A stretch of 64,000 nucleotides of DNA from VRUE01 sp963819755 (GCA_963819755.1 CAWFXB010000002.1:248001-312000), one strand, 5' to 3'; shown: positions 1 to 7,673, counted from the first letter of the stretch. Notes: a model not told the origin generated them from the letters alone. Numbers and translations: made by a program.

Positions 1-321
1 CCGGACCCGATGGATCCCCGGCGGCCGGCCGACTCGCCCGGCGCCAAAGTCATGCCCCCCAGCGAAGAGATCTTCCTGGACAGCCCTACCGACGATCGAC
101 TGGAGATTCCCTACGAAGCGGGCGGTGCCTATGCCACGGTCGAGGGCGTGGGTGAAATCGGCATCGAGCTCGACGGCTCGACGATCTCCCCAGTCGCGGT
201 CACCGGCCCTGCGCTCTACACACTTGCCGAGCATCCCCGGCACGAGTCGCACCACCTCACGCTCCGTCCTTCGCAAGGCCTCCGGATCTGGTCGGTCAGC
301 TTCGCGGCCGGGGTGCCCTAG
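1..321 (+). CDS. C-terminal end of a thioredoxin-like (DipZ-type) protein, partial
   Basis: The frame is open from the first base of the window and stops with TAG at 319-321, so this is the 3' end of a gene that starts outside. The visible residues resemble the beta-sandwich domain that follows the thioredoxin fold in DipZ/TlpA-like proteins: a '...IELDGSTISP' strand, a 'GPALYTLAEHP' segment, then a closing 'LRIWSVSFAAG' strand where the family usually ends in a 'v.ayaFtFG'-like strand. The thioredoxin CxxC part would lie upstream and is not visible. The last 4 bases overlap the convergent ispH stop. The family call rests on pattern resemblance only. Confidence 0.5.
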   Translation, partial: PDPMDPRRPADSPGAKVMPPSEEIFLDSPTDDRLEIPYEAGGAYATVEGVGEIGIELDGSTISPVAVTGPALYTLAEHPRHESHHLTLRPSQGLRIWSVSFAAGVP

Positions 322-1286
322 GCGCCCGCGGCCACCGCTTCGCGAATCTTCTTCGGCAGCATGAACCGCACGTCCTCGTGGACGGTGCGCAACTCCGAGA
401 CGTCCTCGGCGCCGCGCTCGCGGAAGAGCTCGACCAGGCTTGCGACCAGCTCCTCGGGGGCGCTTGCCCCTGAGGTGATGCCGACGGTCTCGACCCCGTC
501 GAGCCACTCCTCCTGCACCTGGGTGTGGTTGTCGATCAGGTGCGAGGCGGCGCCGTGCTCGCGCGCCACCTCGACCAGGCGGTTGGAGTTGGATGAGTTG
601 GTCGAGCCGATCACCAGCACCAGCTCGCACTCGCGGGCGAGCTGCTTGACGGCGATCTGCCGGTTCGTGGTCGCGTAACAGATGTCGTCGGTTTTGGAGC
701 TGACGATCGCCGGGAACTTGGACCGCAGAGCGGCGATGATCTCGCCGGTCTCGTCGACCGAGAGGGTCGTCTGGGTGATGAAGGCGACTCGCCCGGGGTC
801 GGGAACCTCGAGGCTGGCGACCTCCTCGACCGTCTGCACGAGGACGATGCTGTCCGGCGCCTCGCCGGTGGTCCCTTCCACCTCCTCGTGGCCCTCGTGG
901 CCGATCATCACGATCGTGTAGCCGTCGGCGGCGAAACGGCGCGCCTCGACGTGGACCTTGGTGACCAGGGGACAGGTGGCGTCGATCGTGCGCAGCTGGC
1001 GGGCGGCGGCGTTCTCGTGGACCGCCGGGGCGACGCCGTGGGCGGAGAAGACGACCATCTCGCCCTCGGGCACCTCGGTCTCCTCCTCGACGAAGATCGC
1101 GCCGCGCTTGGACAGTTCCTCGACCACGTGCTTGTTGTGGACGATCTCCTTGCGCACGTACACCGGGGCGCCATAGAGCTCGAGCGCGCGCTCGACGGTC
1201 TGCACGGCGCGGTCGACGCCGGCGCAGTAGCCGCGCGGGGCGGCGAGCAGGACGCGCTTGGGCGCTGCAGTTTCGGTTGCTGGCAT
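318..1286 (-). CDS. ispH: 4-hydroxy-3-methylbut-2-enyl diphosphate reductase (IspH/LytB)
   Basis: This is the last enzyme of the MEP isoprenoid pathway; it reduces HMBPP to IPP and DMAPP with a [4Fe-4S] cluster. The 322-residue length is normal. The three cluster cysteines are visible: C21 in 'PRGYCAGVDRA', C105 in 'DATCPLVTKVH' and C203 in 'DDICYATTNRQ'. Other family motifs are 'EIVHNKHVV', 'VVFSAHGV' and 'MIGHEGHEEV'. The ATG start at 1286 lies just before the Cys-loop and leaves a short N-terminus, as usual. The gene is convergent with the thioredoxin-like gene (4-base overlap at the stops) and divergent from the acyltransferase gene starting at 1321, so the 34-base gap between them must hold both promoters or part of them. 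Confidence 0.97.
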   Translation of the reverse strand: MPATETAAPKRVLLAAPRGYCAGVDRAVQTVERALELYGAPVYVRKEIVHNKHVVEELSKRGAIFVEEETEVPEGEMVVFSAHGVAPAVHENAAARQLRTIDATCPLVTKVHVEARRFAADGYTIVMIGHEGHEEVEGTTGEAPDSIVLVQTVEEVASLEVPDPGRVAFITQTTLSVDETGEIIAALRSKFPAIVSSKTDDICYATTNRQIAVKQLARECELVLVIGSTNSSNSNRLVEVAREHGAASHLIDNHTQVQEEWLDGVETVGITSGASAPEELVASLVELFRERGAEDVSELRTVHEDVRFMLPKKIREAVAAGA

Positions 1287-1320
1287 GCCCCTCAGCGTAC
1301 CGGGGGGCTAGCCTTGCAGG

Positions 1321-2734
1321 ATGAGAACCGCCGGTGACCACCTGGAGCGCCTCAGCTCGACCGATGCCTCGTTCCTGACCAACGAGAGCTCGTCGAGCCA
1401 CATGCACATCGGCGGCATCCTGATCTTCGAGGGACCGCCGCCCCGCTACGTCGATCTGGTCGAGCACGTGCGCGGCAAGCTGGACCAGGTTCCCCGCTTT
1501 CGCCAGCGCCTCGTCGTCCCCCCGCTGGAGGCCGGGCGGCCGCTCTGGGCCGACGACGTCAACTTCAACCTCAGCTACCACATCCGCCACACGGCGCTAC
1601 CCGAGCCGGGCGGGGAGGCACAGCTGAAACGGCTCGCCGCGCGCGTCTTCTCGCAGCAACTCGACCGCTCCAAGCCGCTCTGGGAGATGTGGCTGGTGCA
1701 GGGGCTGGAGCGCGACCGCTTCGCCCTGCTGACCAAGACCCATCACGCCGCCGTCGACGGGATCGCCGGGGTCGACATCGGGACCGTGCTCTTCGACCTC
1801 GAGCCGATACCCGCCGGCCCCGGTCGAGGACGGCTGGCGGCCCCAGCCCTCGCCGAGCACCACCGACCTGATCGCCCGCGGCGCCACCGAGCTGGCCGTC
1901 GCCCCGCTGAAGCTCGCCGAGCGTGCGGTGGACGTCGTGCGCCATCCCGAGAGCGCCGCCCGGCGCGTGGTCGAGGCGCTGGAGGGCGTCGGCGAGGTGG
2001 CCGGTGCCTTTGCCGATCCCGCCCCCGACGTACCGCTCAACCGGGAGATCGGGCCGCACCGCCGCTTTACCTGGACCCGCTCGGAGCTGGCGACCTTCAA
2101 ACGGATCAAGGACACGCTGGGCGGCACGGTCAACGACGTCGTGCTGGCGGTGGTGACCGGAGCGCTGCGCAAGTGGCTGCACACCCGCGGCATCCGCACC
2201 GAGGGCCTCGAGCTGCGCGCCCTCGTGCCGGTCTCGATCCGTGCCGCCGACGAGCGCGGCGAGCTGGGCAACAAACTCGCGGCGATGCGCGGGCCGCTGC
2301 CGGTCTACGTCGAGGACCCGGCGCGCCGCCTGCGGGTCGTCAGCGAGCAGATGGCGGGGATCAAGCGCTCCAAGCAGGCGCTCGGCGCCGAAGTGATCTC
2401 GCGCTTCAACGACTTCGCCCCGCCGACCCTGCTCGCGCAGGCGGCCCGGATCAACTTCTCGACCCGGCTCTTCAACCTGATCGTCACCAACGTGCCGGGC
2501 CCGCAGATGCCCCTCTACGTGCTGGGGCGCCAGCTGGAAGAGGTCTTCCCGGTCGCCTTCCTGCCCCAGAACCACGCGATGGCGATCGCGATCATGAGCT
2601 ACAACGGCCGCGTCTGCTTCGGCCTGCTCGCCGACTACGACTCGATGGAGGACGTCGAAACGATCGCCGCCGGCATCGACGAATCGCTTGCGGAGCTGGA
2701 GGAGGCCGCGGCAGCCGCCGCCGCTCCCGCCTGA
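1321..2734 (+). pseudogene. Wax ester synthase/diacylglycerol acyltransferase, frameshifted
   Basis: WS/DGAT enzymes join acyl-CoA to long-chain alcohols or diacylglycerol to make storage lipid. The N-terminal half (ATG 1321) holds the catalytic HHxxxDG motif as 'HHAAVDG' at residues 141-147, and family segments 'LSSTDASFL' and 'DRSKPLWEMW'. The frame then breaks near 1805-1812. Homologous sequence continues in the next frame ('VEDGWRPQP', then 'GGTVNDVVLAVVTGALR', 'NKLAAMRGPLPV', 'NVPGPQMPLYVLG', 'QNHAMAIAIMSYNG') to the TGA at 2732-2734. About one extra base (or two missing) between 1801 and 1812 explains the shift: four bases (1807-1810) sit where three or six are expected. Both halves are otherwise well conserved, so either a recent mutation or a sequence error is possible. 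fxsA follows 2 bases after the stop. Confidence 0.88.
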
Positions 2735-2736
2735 CC

Positions 2737-3219
2737 GTGGGCCTGCTCGTAGTCCTCTTCATCGTCGTCCCGATCGTCGAGCTCTACGTGATCATCCAGG
2801 TCGGCGGGTTGATCGGCGTCTGGCCGACCCTGGCGCTGCTCCTGGCCGACGCGGTGCTCGGCTCACTGCTGCTGCGCCACCAGGGCCGCGGCGCCTGGCG
2901 GCGCTTCAACCAGGCGCTCGCCGAGCGGCGCTTCCCCGGCCGTGAGGTCGCCGACGGGCTGATGATCGCGATCGGCGGCACGCTGCTGCTCACTCCGGGC
3001 TTCGTCACCGACATTTTCGGCGCACTGCTGCTACTCCCCCCGACCCGCGCCATCGCCCGCCGCCTGATGCGCGGCTACGCGGCCCGCCGCTTCGTCGTCG
3101 TCGGCGTCGGCGGCAGCCGCAGCGGTCCGGCTCCTCCGCGCAACTCAGCCGGCCGTCCCTACGACTTCGACGGCACCGCTGAGGAGATAGACGAGGACGA
3201 TCCGCAGCTGCCGCGCTGA
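2737..3219 (+). CDS. fxsA: FxsA family membrane protein
   Basis: Small cytoplasmic-membrane protein; the E. coli member affects exclusion of phage T7 by F, but the general role is unknown. The sequence opens with hydrophobic stretches ('LLVVLFIVVPIVELYVIIQVG', 'WPTLALLLADAVLGSLLLRHQG'), followed by 'RRFNQALAERRFPGREVADG' and a third membrane stretch ending 'LLTPGFVTDIFGALLLLPP', which is the core FxsA signature (TPGFVTD..G..LL.P). The C-terminal 50 residues are polar and acidic. I chose GTG 2737, two bases after the acyltransferase stop, because the hydrophobic segment begins at once; the pair looks translationally coupled. Because of the upstream frameshift, the same frame can be read back to 1321; that fusion is spurious. 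Length is 160 residues. Confidence 0.87.
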   Translation: MGLLVVLFIVVPIVELYVIIQVGGLIGVWPTLALLLADAVLGSLLLRHQGRGAWRRFNQALAERRFPGREVADGLMIAIGGTLLLTPGFVTDIFGALLLLPPTRAIARRLMRGYAARRFVVVGVGGSRSGPAPPRNSAGRPYDFDGTAEEIDEDDPQLPR

Positions 3220-3398
3220 CGATCACGCAGTACGGGAAGTCGATTTGCGAAGTAGCCCAGGGTCGCGCCGCCCGCGACGGCGACCAAGCCAAGAGTCGCT
3301 GCGGCAATGCCAGCACCGGCATCCAGGTCGTTCAGGAGCAGCACGACGCCGACAACCAACGCAGTCGGAAGAGCAAATAGGGCGATTCGGATTGCCAT
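3159..3398 (-). CDS. Small membrane protein of unknown function
   Basis: 79 residues from ATG 3398, starting 'MAIRIALFALPTALVVGVVLLL' (first membrane segment), then 'AGAGIAAATLGLVAVAGGATLGYFA' (second), and a polar serine-rich tail. The tail overlaps the antisense 3' end of fxsA by 61 bases, so the last 20 residues may be conserved only through fxsA. It lies 14 bases downstream of the GTG-started membrane protein at 3413-3628 and is probably co-transcribed with it. No family recognised. GC content here is visibly lower than in neighbouring housekeeping genes. Confidence 0.5.
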   Translation of the reverse strand: MAIRIALFALPTALVVGVVLLLNDLDAGAGIAAATLGLVAVAGGATLGYFANRLPVLRDRQRGSCGSSSSISSAVPSKS

Positions 3399-3412
3399 GG
3401 AGCCAGTGTAGA

Positions 3413-3628
3413 TCACGTCAAAGAGTCGGTCACGAGAATGACCATGCCCAGGCCAAACCCAACGAAGAAGCCAATAGCGGTCGCACGTTCGATCTCCTGC
3501 TTCGTGCGACCGGAAAGGATGGCGGCATAGTGCGCACCGCCGCCTAAGAGGCCGGTGAACCCGACCAACGCAGCGACCGCGCCAGAAAGCGCGTGGGTGA
3601 AGATTCCACCGAAAGAGAGACCGAGCAC
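3413..3628 (-). CDS. Small membrane protein of unknown function
   Basis: 71 residues from a GTG start at 3628. It is almost wholly hydrophobic, with two or three membrane segments: 'IFTHALSGAVAALVGFTGLLGGG' and 'ATAIGFFVGFGLGMVILVTDSL', joined by a short charged loop 'SGRTKQEIERATA'. The regular hydrophobic/charged pattern and low use of arginine argue that it is a true gene and not a GC-driven spurious frame. It is followed after 14 bases by the second small membrane protein. I recognise no family. About 136 bases upstream to the divergent gene at 3765 hold only AT-richer sequence, with no clear promoter that I can defend. Confidence 0.55.
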   Translation of the reverse strand: MLGLSFGGIFTHALSGAVAALVGFTGLLGGGAHYAAILSGRTKQEIERATAIGFFVGFGLGMVILVTDSLT

Positions 3629-3764
3629 AGTTCGCCAAGACTACTTCCTGAGGCAGACAAAACCTTCCCTCGCTGAATCGCAACTCTTGAGCGAGGAGGA
3701 AAAGCAATAACTTTCTGGCTAAGCTCGCGAGATTACTTAAGCGAAACGAGACAATTGAGCGGTC

Positions 3765-4247
3765 TTGGACGCCTTAGAACGAATCTTCGAGGAACTGGAA
3801 CGGATCGCCGAACCGCGGGAACTCTTCCTCCTGGCGCTGGCGATGACGATGGTCGCCTACGGCGCTTTCGGTGGGCTCAGCGACACCGTGGCGGTCGCGC
3901 TGATCGCGATCGGCTCGGGGATGTTCTTCGTCGGCATCTTCCTGCCGGTCCTGACCGAGTTCCAGATCGGCCCGGGCGGGTTCTCGGGAAAGCTGCGTGA
4001 GCGCGATCAGGAGGTCCAGGCGACGCTCGAACCGCACACCAACAGCCTCACGCTGGCCGCCGCGGCACTCGCCGGGTCGCCCGAGGCAGGGAGGGAACTG
4101 CTGGAGCGGGCGCTGGTCGAAACGTACCTGGGCTGGCAGGAGGCCAAACGGGAAGGCCCGGCCGAGGCCGTGATCAAACGGCTGGAGAGCCTCGCCCCGA
4201 CTTTCGCCGTCGATGCTTCGGCGGCATCACCCCGAGACGCGCTGTGA
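3765..4247 (+). CDS. Two-pass membrane protein of unknown function
   Basis: 160 residues from TTG 3765. After an acidic start ('MDALERIFEELERIAEPRE') come two hydrophobic segments, roughly residues 19-36 and 42-63 ('VALIAIGSGMFFVGIFLPVL'). A soluble, mostly helical C-terminal half of about 90 residues follows, rich in alanine, leucine and glutamate, containing 'ERALVETYLGWQEAKREG'. The gene ends in GTGA, overlapping the GTG start of the next gene, so the two are probably translated together. Nothing indicates an enzymatic role. It is host chromosome just left of the integrated element. Confidence 0.62.
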   Translation: MDALERIFEELERIAEPRELFLLALAMTMVAYGAFGGLSDTVAVALIAIGSGMFFVGIFLPVLTEFQIGPGGFSGKLRERDQEVQATLEPHTNSLTLAAAALAGSPEAGRELLERALVETYLGWQEAKREGPAEAVIKRLESLAPTFAVDASAASPRDAL

Positions 4248-4660
4248 ACGACCTCGGCACGCCACCTCCCGACTGGGACTCGATCTTCCAGCAGGCCAGG
4301 CGCCGGATGGCCGGCAAATTGCTGTTGGTAGCTCTGATCGCCGTCGGCGGCACGATGCTCCTGCTCGGCGGCGGCCTCCAAGCCGAGGGCGCCGTCTCGC
4401 TGCCGATCCCAATCCTGAACAAGAGCGATCACCACAAGGAGAAGCAGCGGAAGCAGAAGCACGAAAAGCACAAGCGCCACCACGAACGGCAACACAAGAA
4501 GCAAGCCCGTCATGAAAAGCAGGAAAACCACGGCCAGCACAAGCACCACCCCAAACCTTGCAAGGAAGAACCGGAAAGCAGCGCCGAAGAAGAATACGGC
4601 CGCTGGGACGGGGGCAGGGACGCAACGGGGAGAAAGTGCCCCAGCGAAGGACGTAACTAG
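4244..4660 (+). CDS. Single-pass membrane protein with a His/Lys-rich tail
   Basis: 138 residues, GTG 4244 overlapping the previous stop by 4 bases. One membrane segment at about residues 24-42 ('LLLVALIAVGGTMLLLGGG') is followed by a short extracytoplasmic-like stretch. Then comes an unusual run of about 45 residues made mostly of histidine, lysine, glutamine, arginine and glutamate (from 'KSDHHKEKQRKQK' to 'GQHKHHPKP'), which could bind metal or polyanions. The TAG stop at 4658-4660 lies inside the left attachment repeat. The original chromosomal DUF59 gene end would therefore have overlapped this stop by a few bases before the element integrated. No family recognised. Confidence 0.58.
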   Translation: MNDLGTPPPDWDSIFQQARRRMAGKLLLVALIAVGGTMLLLGGGLQAEGAVSLPIPILNKSDHHKEKQRKQKHEKHKRHHERQHKKQARHEKQENHGQHKHHPKPCKEEPESSAEEEYGRWDGGRDATGRKCPSEGRN

Positions 4661-4698
4661 AAGCCAAGCGCGAACTCGGTGTCCTCGGTCATCATCTC
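4657..4698. repeat. Left attachment site (attL), direct repeat of the DUF59 gene end
   Basis: 42 bases matching 15024-15065 in the same orientation, with differences at repeat positions 13, 21 and 24. Read on the minus strand it encodes 'EMMTEDTEFALGF' and stop, the last residues of a DUF59 protein whose body lies 10 kb away at 15024-15341. The match to a gene end, plus an integrase next to the other copy, is what identifies it as an attachment site. Confidence 0.85.
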
Positions 4699-4744
4699 GC
4701 GGAAGGCAGGACACAACAGCCCTGCAAATCGACCACTTCTAATG

Positions 4745-4769
4745 TCCGTGGGGACAGCGGTGGGGACGG
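4745..4769 (+). repeat. Element-internal direct repeat, candidate integrase arm site (left)
   Basis: 25 bases built from two copies of a GTGGGGAC unit; 24 of 25 match 14947-14971 in direct orientation. It sits 46 bases inside the left attachment repeat. Paired arm-type sites close to both cores are usual for tyrosine recombinases; the assignment is inference. Confidence 0.55.
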
Positions 4770-4828
4770 TGACCCAACTTAACCGGATGGGGAGGCAAGT
4801 CGCTGTCCCTCCGCTCGGTTTCCAGCCT

Positions 4829-5548
4829 ATGCTCCATCTGATGGCGCATTTGAAAGCAATGCCTGACGGGTTCGCGCACGAGGCGACGGACAAATCGCAG
4901 CGATACCTGGCCAGCGCGCATGAGGCGGTCGAGGCGGTGTTCGACACGCTTCACAAGATTCGACAGCTGCGCAAAGCCGAAGGCGGCGACATCCGTGGAC
5001 AGCTGACGAACAACGAGAACGACCAGCTCAGGGCTGCAATCGTGTTCTCGGGGGCAGGCCTCGACGCGACGCTCAAGCAGATGATCCGGGACACCCTTCC
5101 CCGGCTGCTTGAGGCTGGCAACGTGCAAGCGCACAAGAAGTTCGAGGATTTCGCCCACCGGAGGCTGGGCACCGGCGAGATCGCCGATACGCGAGCTATT
5201 GCGCGCTACCTCACCTCAGCAAGCCCTCGGGACCGACTGATCGAGGATTACATCTACGAGCTAACCGGGTCCAGCCTTCAGTCCAGCGAGGAAGTCCAGA
5301 CGACCGCAGGGGCCCTTGGCATTGATGACAACGATCTGCGAAAGAAGATCGATGACCTGAAACCGCTGTTCATTGCCCGCAACGAGATTTCGCATGAGCT
5401 TGACCTTCGCAGCCCCGAGAAACCCGGCGACCGAACCAGGCGGTCGCGGCCAATCGGTGCAACGCAGAACATCTGCTACAGCGCATTTGAGATCGGTCAG
5501 CTAATCCTCAATGCAGTGGGCACGCAACTCCCTAGAGAGTTGTATTGA
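4829..5548 (+). CDS. HEPN-like domain protein, element cargo
   Basis: An all-helical protein of about 240 residues. A strongly HEPN-like helix-motif appears near the C-terminus: 'LFIARNEISHELDL', giving R-N-x3-H (Rx4H), the RNase active-site pattern of HEPN domains in toxins and antiviral nucleases. Preceding helices include 'LRAAIVFSGAGLDATLKQMIRDTLPRLL', typical of the helical bundle that carries this motif, and the end reads 'YSAFEIGQLILNAVGTQL'. The frame is open from 4679, but the first 50 residues would be encoded by attachment and arm-site sequence, so I prefer ATG 4829 (4841 or 4859 also possible). The stop overlaps a TTG in the next gene's frame, suggesting a two-gene unit with the DUF4238 gene. 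Family known to include RNases; activity here is inferred. Confidence 0.68.
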   Translation: MLHLMAHLKAMPDGFAHEATDKSQRYLASAHEAVEAVFDTLHKIRQLRKAEGGDIRGQLTNNENDQLRAAIVFSGAGLDATLKQMIRDTLPRLLEAGNVQAHKKFEDFAHRRLGTGEIADTRAIARYLTSASPRDRLIEDYIYELTGSSLQSSEEVQTTAGALGIDDNDLRKKIDDLKPLFIARNEISHELDLRSPEKPGDRTRRSRPIGATQNICYSAFEIGQLILNAVGTQLPRELY

Positions 5549-5619
5549 CAAGTGCTTGGGAGGCCCTGGCAGCGGACGTTGAGCCGCTAAGCAGCCGTTC
5601 CAGTTGGCATCCTGGGTCA

Positions 5620-6819
5620 ATGTCTCGACCCCGTGGTCAACACCTCGTCGCCCAGCTCTATCAGCGCGGTTTTGCCGCGAAGGCCGGAAAGATCTGGCAG
5701 GTGCACGTCCTGAATCGAGCGACCGGGGAAGGGGGGCTAAGAAACGTCCGCAATGTGTTCAAGCGCCGAGACTGGAACACCGTAATCGGGGATGACGGTG
5801 AGCCTGATTTCGGAGTCGAGGAAGCACTCGCCACTCACGTTGACGACCCGGCCGCCCCCGCTCTGGCGGAGCTGCGGGCTGGCAATTTCCCCCTCGACCC
5901 CGAGGAGGAAGTGGCTCTTGTCCGGTTCATGGCAGCGCAGCTCGTTCGCGGTCGTGAAGTTCGCGAAAACCTCTCCCAGGTGATGGGGCAAACGCAAAGA
6001 CAGCTACTCAGGCTTGCCGCCCAGCACTACACCGACGAGCACTGGGAGCGGTTGCTCGGAGAAGTCCCTACGGCGGACGAAATCCGGCTCCTCGCTGAGA
6101 ACGAGAAACACGTTGACCTTCAGCCAACTACGGCAGCGTTGCTGAACGCGCTGTTCGCTTCGGTCGATGAGTACGCGGAACTCCTTGCGCAGCGTAAATG
6201 GACCCTGGTTAGCTTCGACCAACCGTCCCTCTTCTCCGGTGAGCACCCGGTCGTTCACATCATTGGAGCGGCTGGCGGCTATGGCATCGGGACCGCCGAG
6301 CGCTTTCACTTCCCGATATCAACCAACCGCTCGCTCATTCTCTCCCCACCTTGGAGCCATTGGCCTGAACAGGCGGTACATGGAACAACGGAGCTGGCAG
6401 GACGGCTCAATTGGGCGACGTTCACTCATCCCGCCAATGACGAGCTGTTGATGCACCCCGAGGTCGCACACCATCCGCTCCCCGACATAGCCGTCCTCGA
6501 CAGCGGCGGTCTGCGCTGGCCCTGGGGCAAGGACCCCGATGTCGAGCCTCCTCCATCGCTGGAATTACTCGCAGCGCGAAGCAATTTGATGGCCCCCGAG
6601 CAAGAGGCAGCATCGCTGTCAGCCCCAGGCCGCCCAGCCGTCGCCGCCACTCAGGCGCTTGACGTGGAGCGCCGAACGACTCGGCAAGACCAGGAAGCCG
6701 TTGCTATGCAGCAAGCCCGCCATGACGAGATCGCGGACAGCCCTGGCGAGCGCCATGCCGCCGACAAGGTCGTCGGGGTTCTCGAACAGCTCGCAAGCGA
6801 TGGCGGGAAACGTCAGTAG
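5620..6819 (+). CDS. DUF4238 domain protein, element cargo
   Basis: About 399 residues from ATG 5620 ('MSRPRGQHLVAQLYQRGFA'); the frame extends back to a TTG at 5545 that overlaps the preceding stop. The opening QH(L)V.QLY..GFA, followed by 'KIWQVHVLNRATGE', 'RNVFKRRDW', 'LEALATHVDDPAAPALAEL'-like acidic helix and 'FMAAQLVRGREVRENL', matches the DUF4238 layout, a family of unknown function often found in mobile and defence-rich regions. It also holds 'SFDQPSLFSGEHPVV' and 'FPISTNRSLILSPP', strands of the same domain. The domain seems to end near residue 325. The last 65 or so residues overlap the convergent gene at 6619-6945 for 201 bases and may not be under selection. Adjacent to the HEPN gene. 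Confidence 0.72.
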   Translation: MSRPRGQHLVAQLYQRGFAAKAGKIWQVHVLNRATGEGGLRNVRNVFKRRDWNTVIGDDGEPDFGVEEALATHVDDPAAPALAELRAGNFPLDPEEEVALVRFMAAQLVRGREVRENLSQVMGQTQRQLLRLAAQHYTDEHWERLLGEVPTADEIRLLAENEKHVDLQPTTAALLNALFASVDEYAELLAQRKWTLVSFDQPSLFSGEHPVVHIIGAAGGYGIGTAERFHFPISTNRSLILSPPWSHWPEQAVHGTTELAGRLNWATFTHPANDELLMHPEVAHHPLPDIAVLDSGGLRWPWGKDPDVEPPPSLELLAARSNLMAPEQEAASLSAPGRPAVAATQALDVERRTTRQDQEAVAMQQARHDEIADSPGERHAADKVVGVLEQLASDGGKRQ

Positions 6820-6945
6820 CACCGGGTATTCGCGCAGGACGACCGCCAGCACGACACGCTGCATCTCTTGATCCGTCGTGACGGTAAACGACGGAGCGCG
6901 GCGCTGGCGGCGACGCCAAGCGCCGCCGCCGCTCCGCCACATCAC
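6619..6945 (-). CDS. Small winged-helix-like protein of unknown function
   Basis: 108 residues from GTG 6945, which overlaps the stop of the upstream gene by 4 bases (GTGA). After a basic start the sequence 'QRVVLAVVLREYPVLLTFPAIACELFENPDDLVGGMALARAVRDLVMAGLLHSNGFLVLPSRSALHVKRL' has the helix pattern of a small winged-helix protein (helix, recognition-like helix 'ALARAVRDLVMAGLL', then two strands). Similar small proteins are common in actinobacterial mobile regions, usually unnamed. It probably works with the 117-residue partner encoded just upstream. Confidence 0.6.
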   Translation of the reverse strand: MMWRSGGGAWRRRQRRAPSFTVTTDQEMQRVVLAVVLREYPVLLTFPAIACELFENPDDLVGGMALARAVRDLVMAGLLHSNGFLVLPSRSALHVKRLSGGDGWAAWG

Positions 6946-7295
6946 GCCGCCTCCACGCTGAGCGCCGCGAGCAGGCCGTGCAGCGCGTCGTGGTTGGCGA
7001 CGATCTCCGCGTACTCGCTCGCCTCGTCATAGGCGAGCGCCGCCACCTCCATAACGGCTCGCGCCGTCTCGTCGGGGACGAGGATCTGACCATCTACCAC
7101 CCCCGACCGCAACCGATCAAGCGCCTCTGCGTCCCGACTGGCCGCATCGGGGCACCTCATCTTCTCGGGGTGGGCCAGGTCGCGTCGAACGTCCTCCAGC
7201 CAGTCGGCCAGAAGGTCGCTGAGGATCGTGACTTGTGAGGGACGCAGATCGAGCGGCACGGCCCGCCTGCCATCCGTAGGGTTCATCTCAGCCAT
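6942..7295 (-). CDS. Hypothetical acidic helical protein
   Basis: 117 residues from ATG 7295. Predominantly helical and acidic: 'LRPSQVTILSDLLADWLEDVRRDLAHPEKM', then 'AEALDRLRSGVVDGQILVPDETARAVMEVAALAYDEASEYAEIVANHDALHGLLAALS'. It has no membrane segment or enzyme motif. The gene overlaps the following winged-helix-like gene by 4 bases, so the two are likely one transcriptional unit. I recognise no function; the neighbouring toxin-antitoxin genes suggest accessory cargo, without showing a role. Confidence 0.6.
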   Translation of the reverse strand: MAEMNPTDGRRAVPLDLRPSQVTILSDLLADWLEDVRRDLAHPEKMRCPDAASRDAEALDRLRSGVVDGQILVPDETARAVMEVAALAYDEASEYAEIVANHDALHGLLAALSVEAA

Positions 7296-7404
7296 GAGGA
7301 GCTAATGCCTCCTTGTGGTCAGGCTCCCGGTTGGCGTCCAACCGCCGCCGGGAGCCGCTTATCGTTGGACTCCCGCCGAGATTAACAGTTTTTAGGGGGC
7401 TCCC

Positions 7405-7614
7405 CTAATCTTTGTCGAGAATTTCTTTGACTCGCGTGAGATGCAAGTCGGCCGCTTCGCCTATCTCGCGAAGCGTCAAACCGGCTTTCCGCGCCAACTC
7501 GAAGCTCTCGCGCCGTGCTTCGCGGGCTTCCTCGTGTTGGCTGCCGGTTCGCTCGAACTTCGACTGCGCGCGCTTCACGGCGGCGCGAGCATTCCGTGTC
7601 GGATCGTTCGCCAT
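7405..7614 (-). CDS. Small helix-turn-helix protein
   Basis: 69 residues from ATG 7614. An N-terminal charged helix ('NARAAVKRAQSKFERTGSQHEEAREARRESFELARKAG') leads into a C-terminal helix-turn-helix, 'LTLREIGEAADLHLTRVKEIL', of the type seen in sigma-70 region 4 and small resolvase-like regulators ('AGLSLREIAEAVGLSHTRVRQIL'). An upstream extension of the frame to 7836 is arginine/proline-rich and looks like antisense coding of another gene. It is divergent from the small gene at 7674 with 59 bases between, which could hold a shared control region. Confidence 0.58.
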   Translation of the reverse strand: MANDPTRNARAAVKRAQSKFERTGSQHEEAREARRESFELARKAGLTLREIGEAADLHLTRVKEILDKD

Positions 7615-7673
7615 TCGGTGCAGACTATTCTCAGGGAGCCCGTGGCTTCTGTGGCGGTCGATACCGTGAAGGC

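Noticed and set aside
1321..3219. A continuous 632-residue reading frame joining the acyltransferase to FxsA
   Set aside because: The middle third is arginine/glycine noise while the true acyltransferase sequence continues in another frame; it is a frameshift artefact, not a fusion.
4657..4947. A 96-residue minus-strand frame ending like the DUF59 protein
   Set aside because: Only the last 13 residues match, because of the attachment repeat; the rest is antisense to the HEPN gene region.
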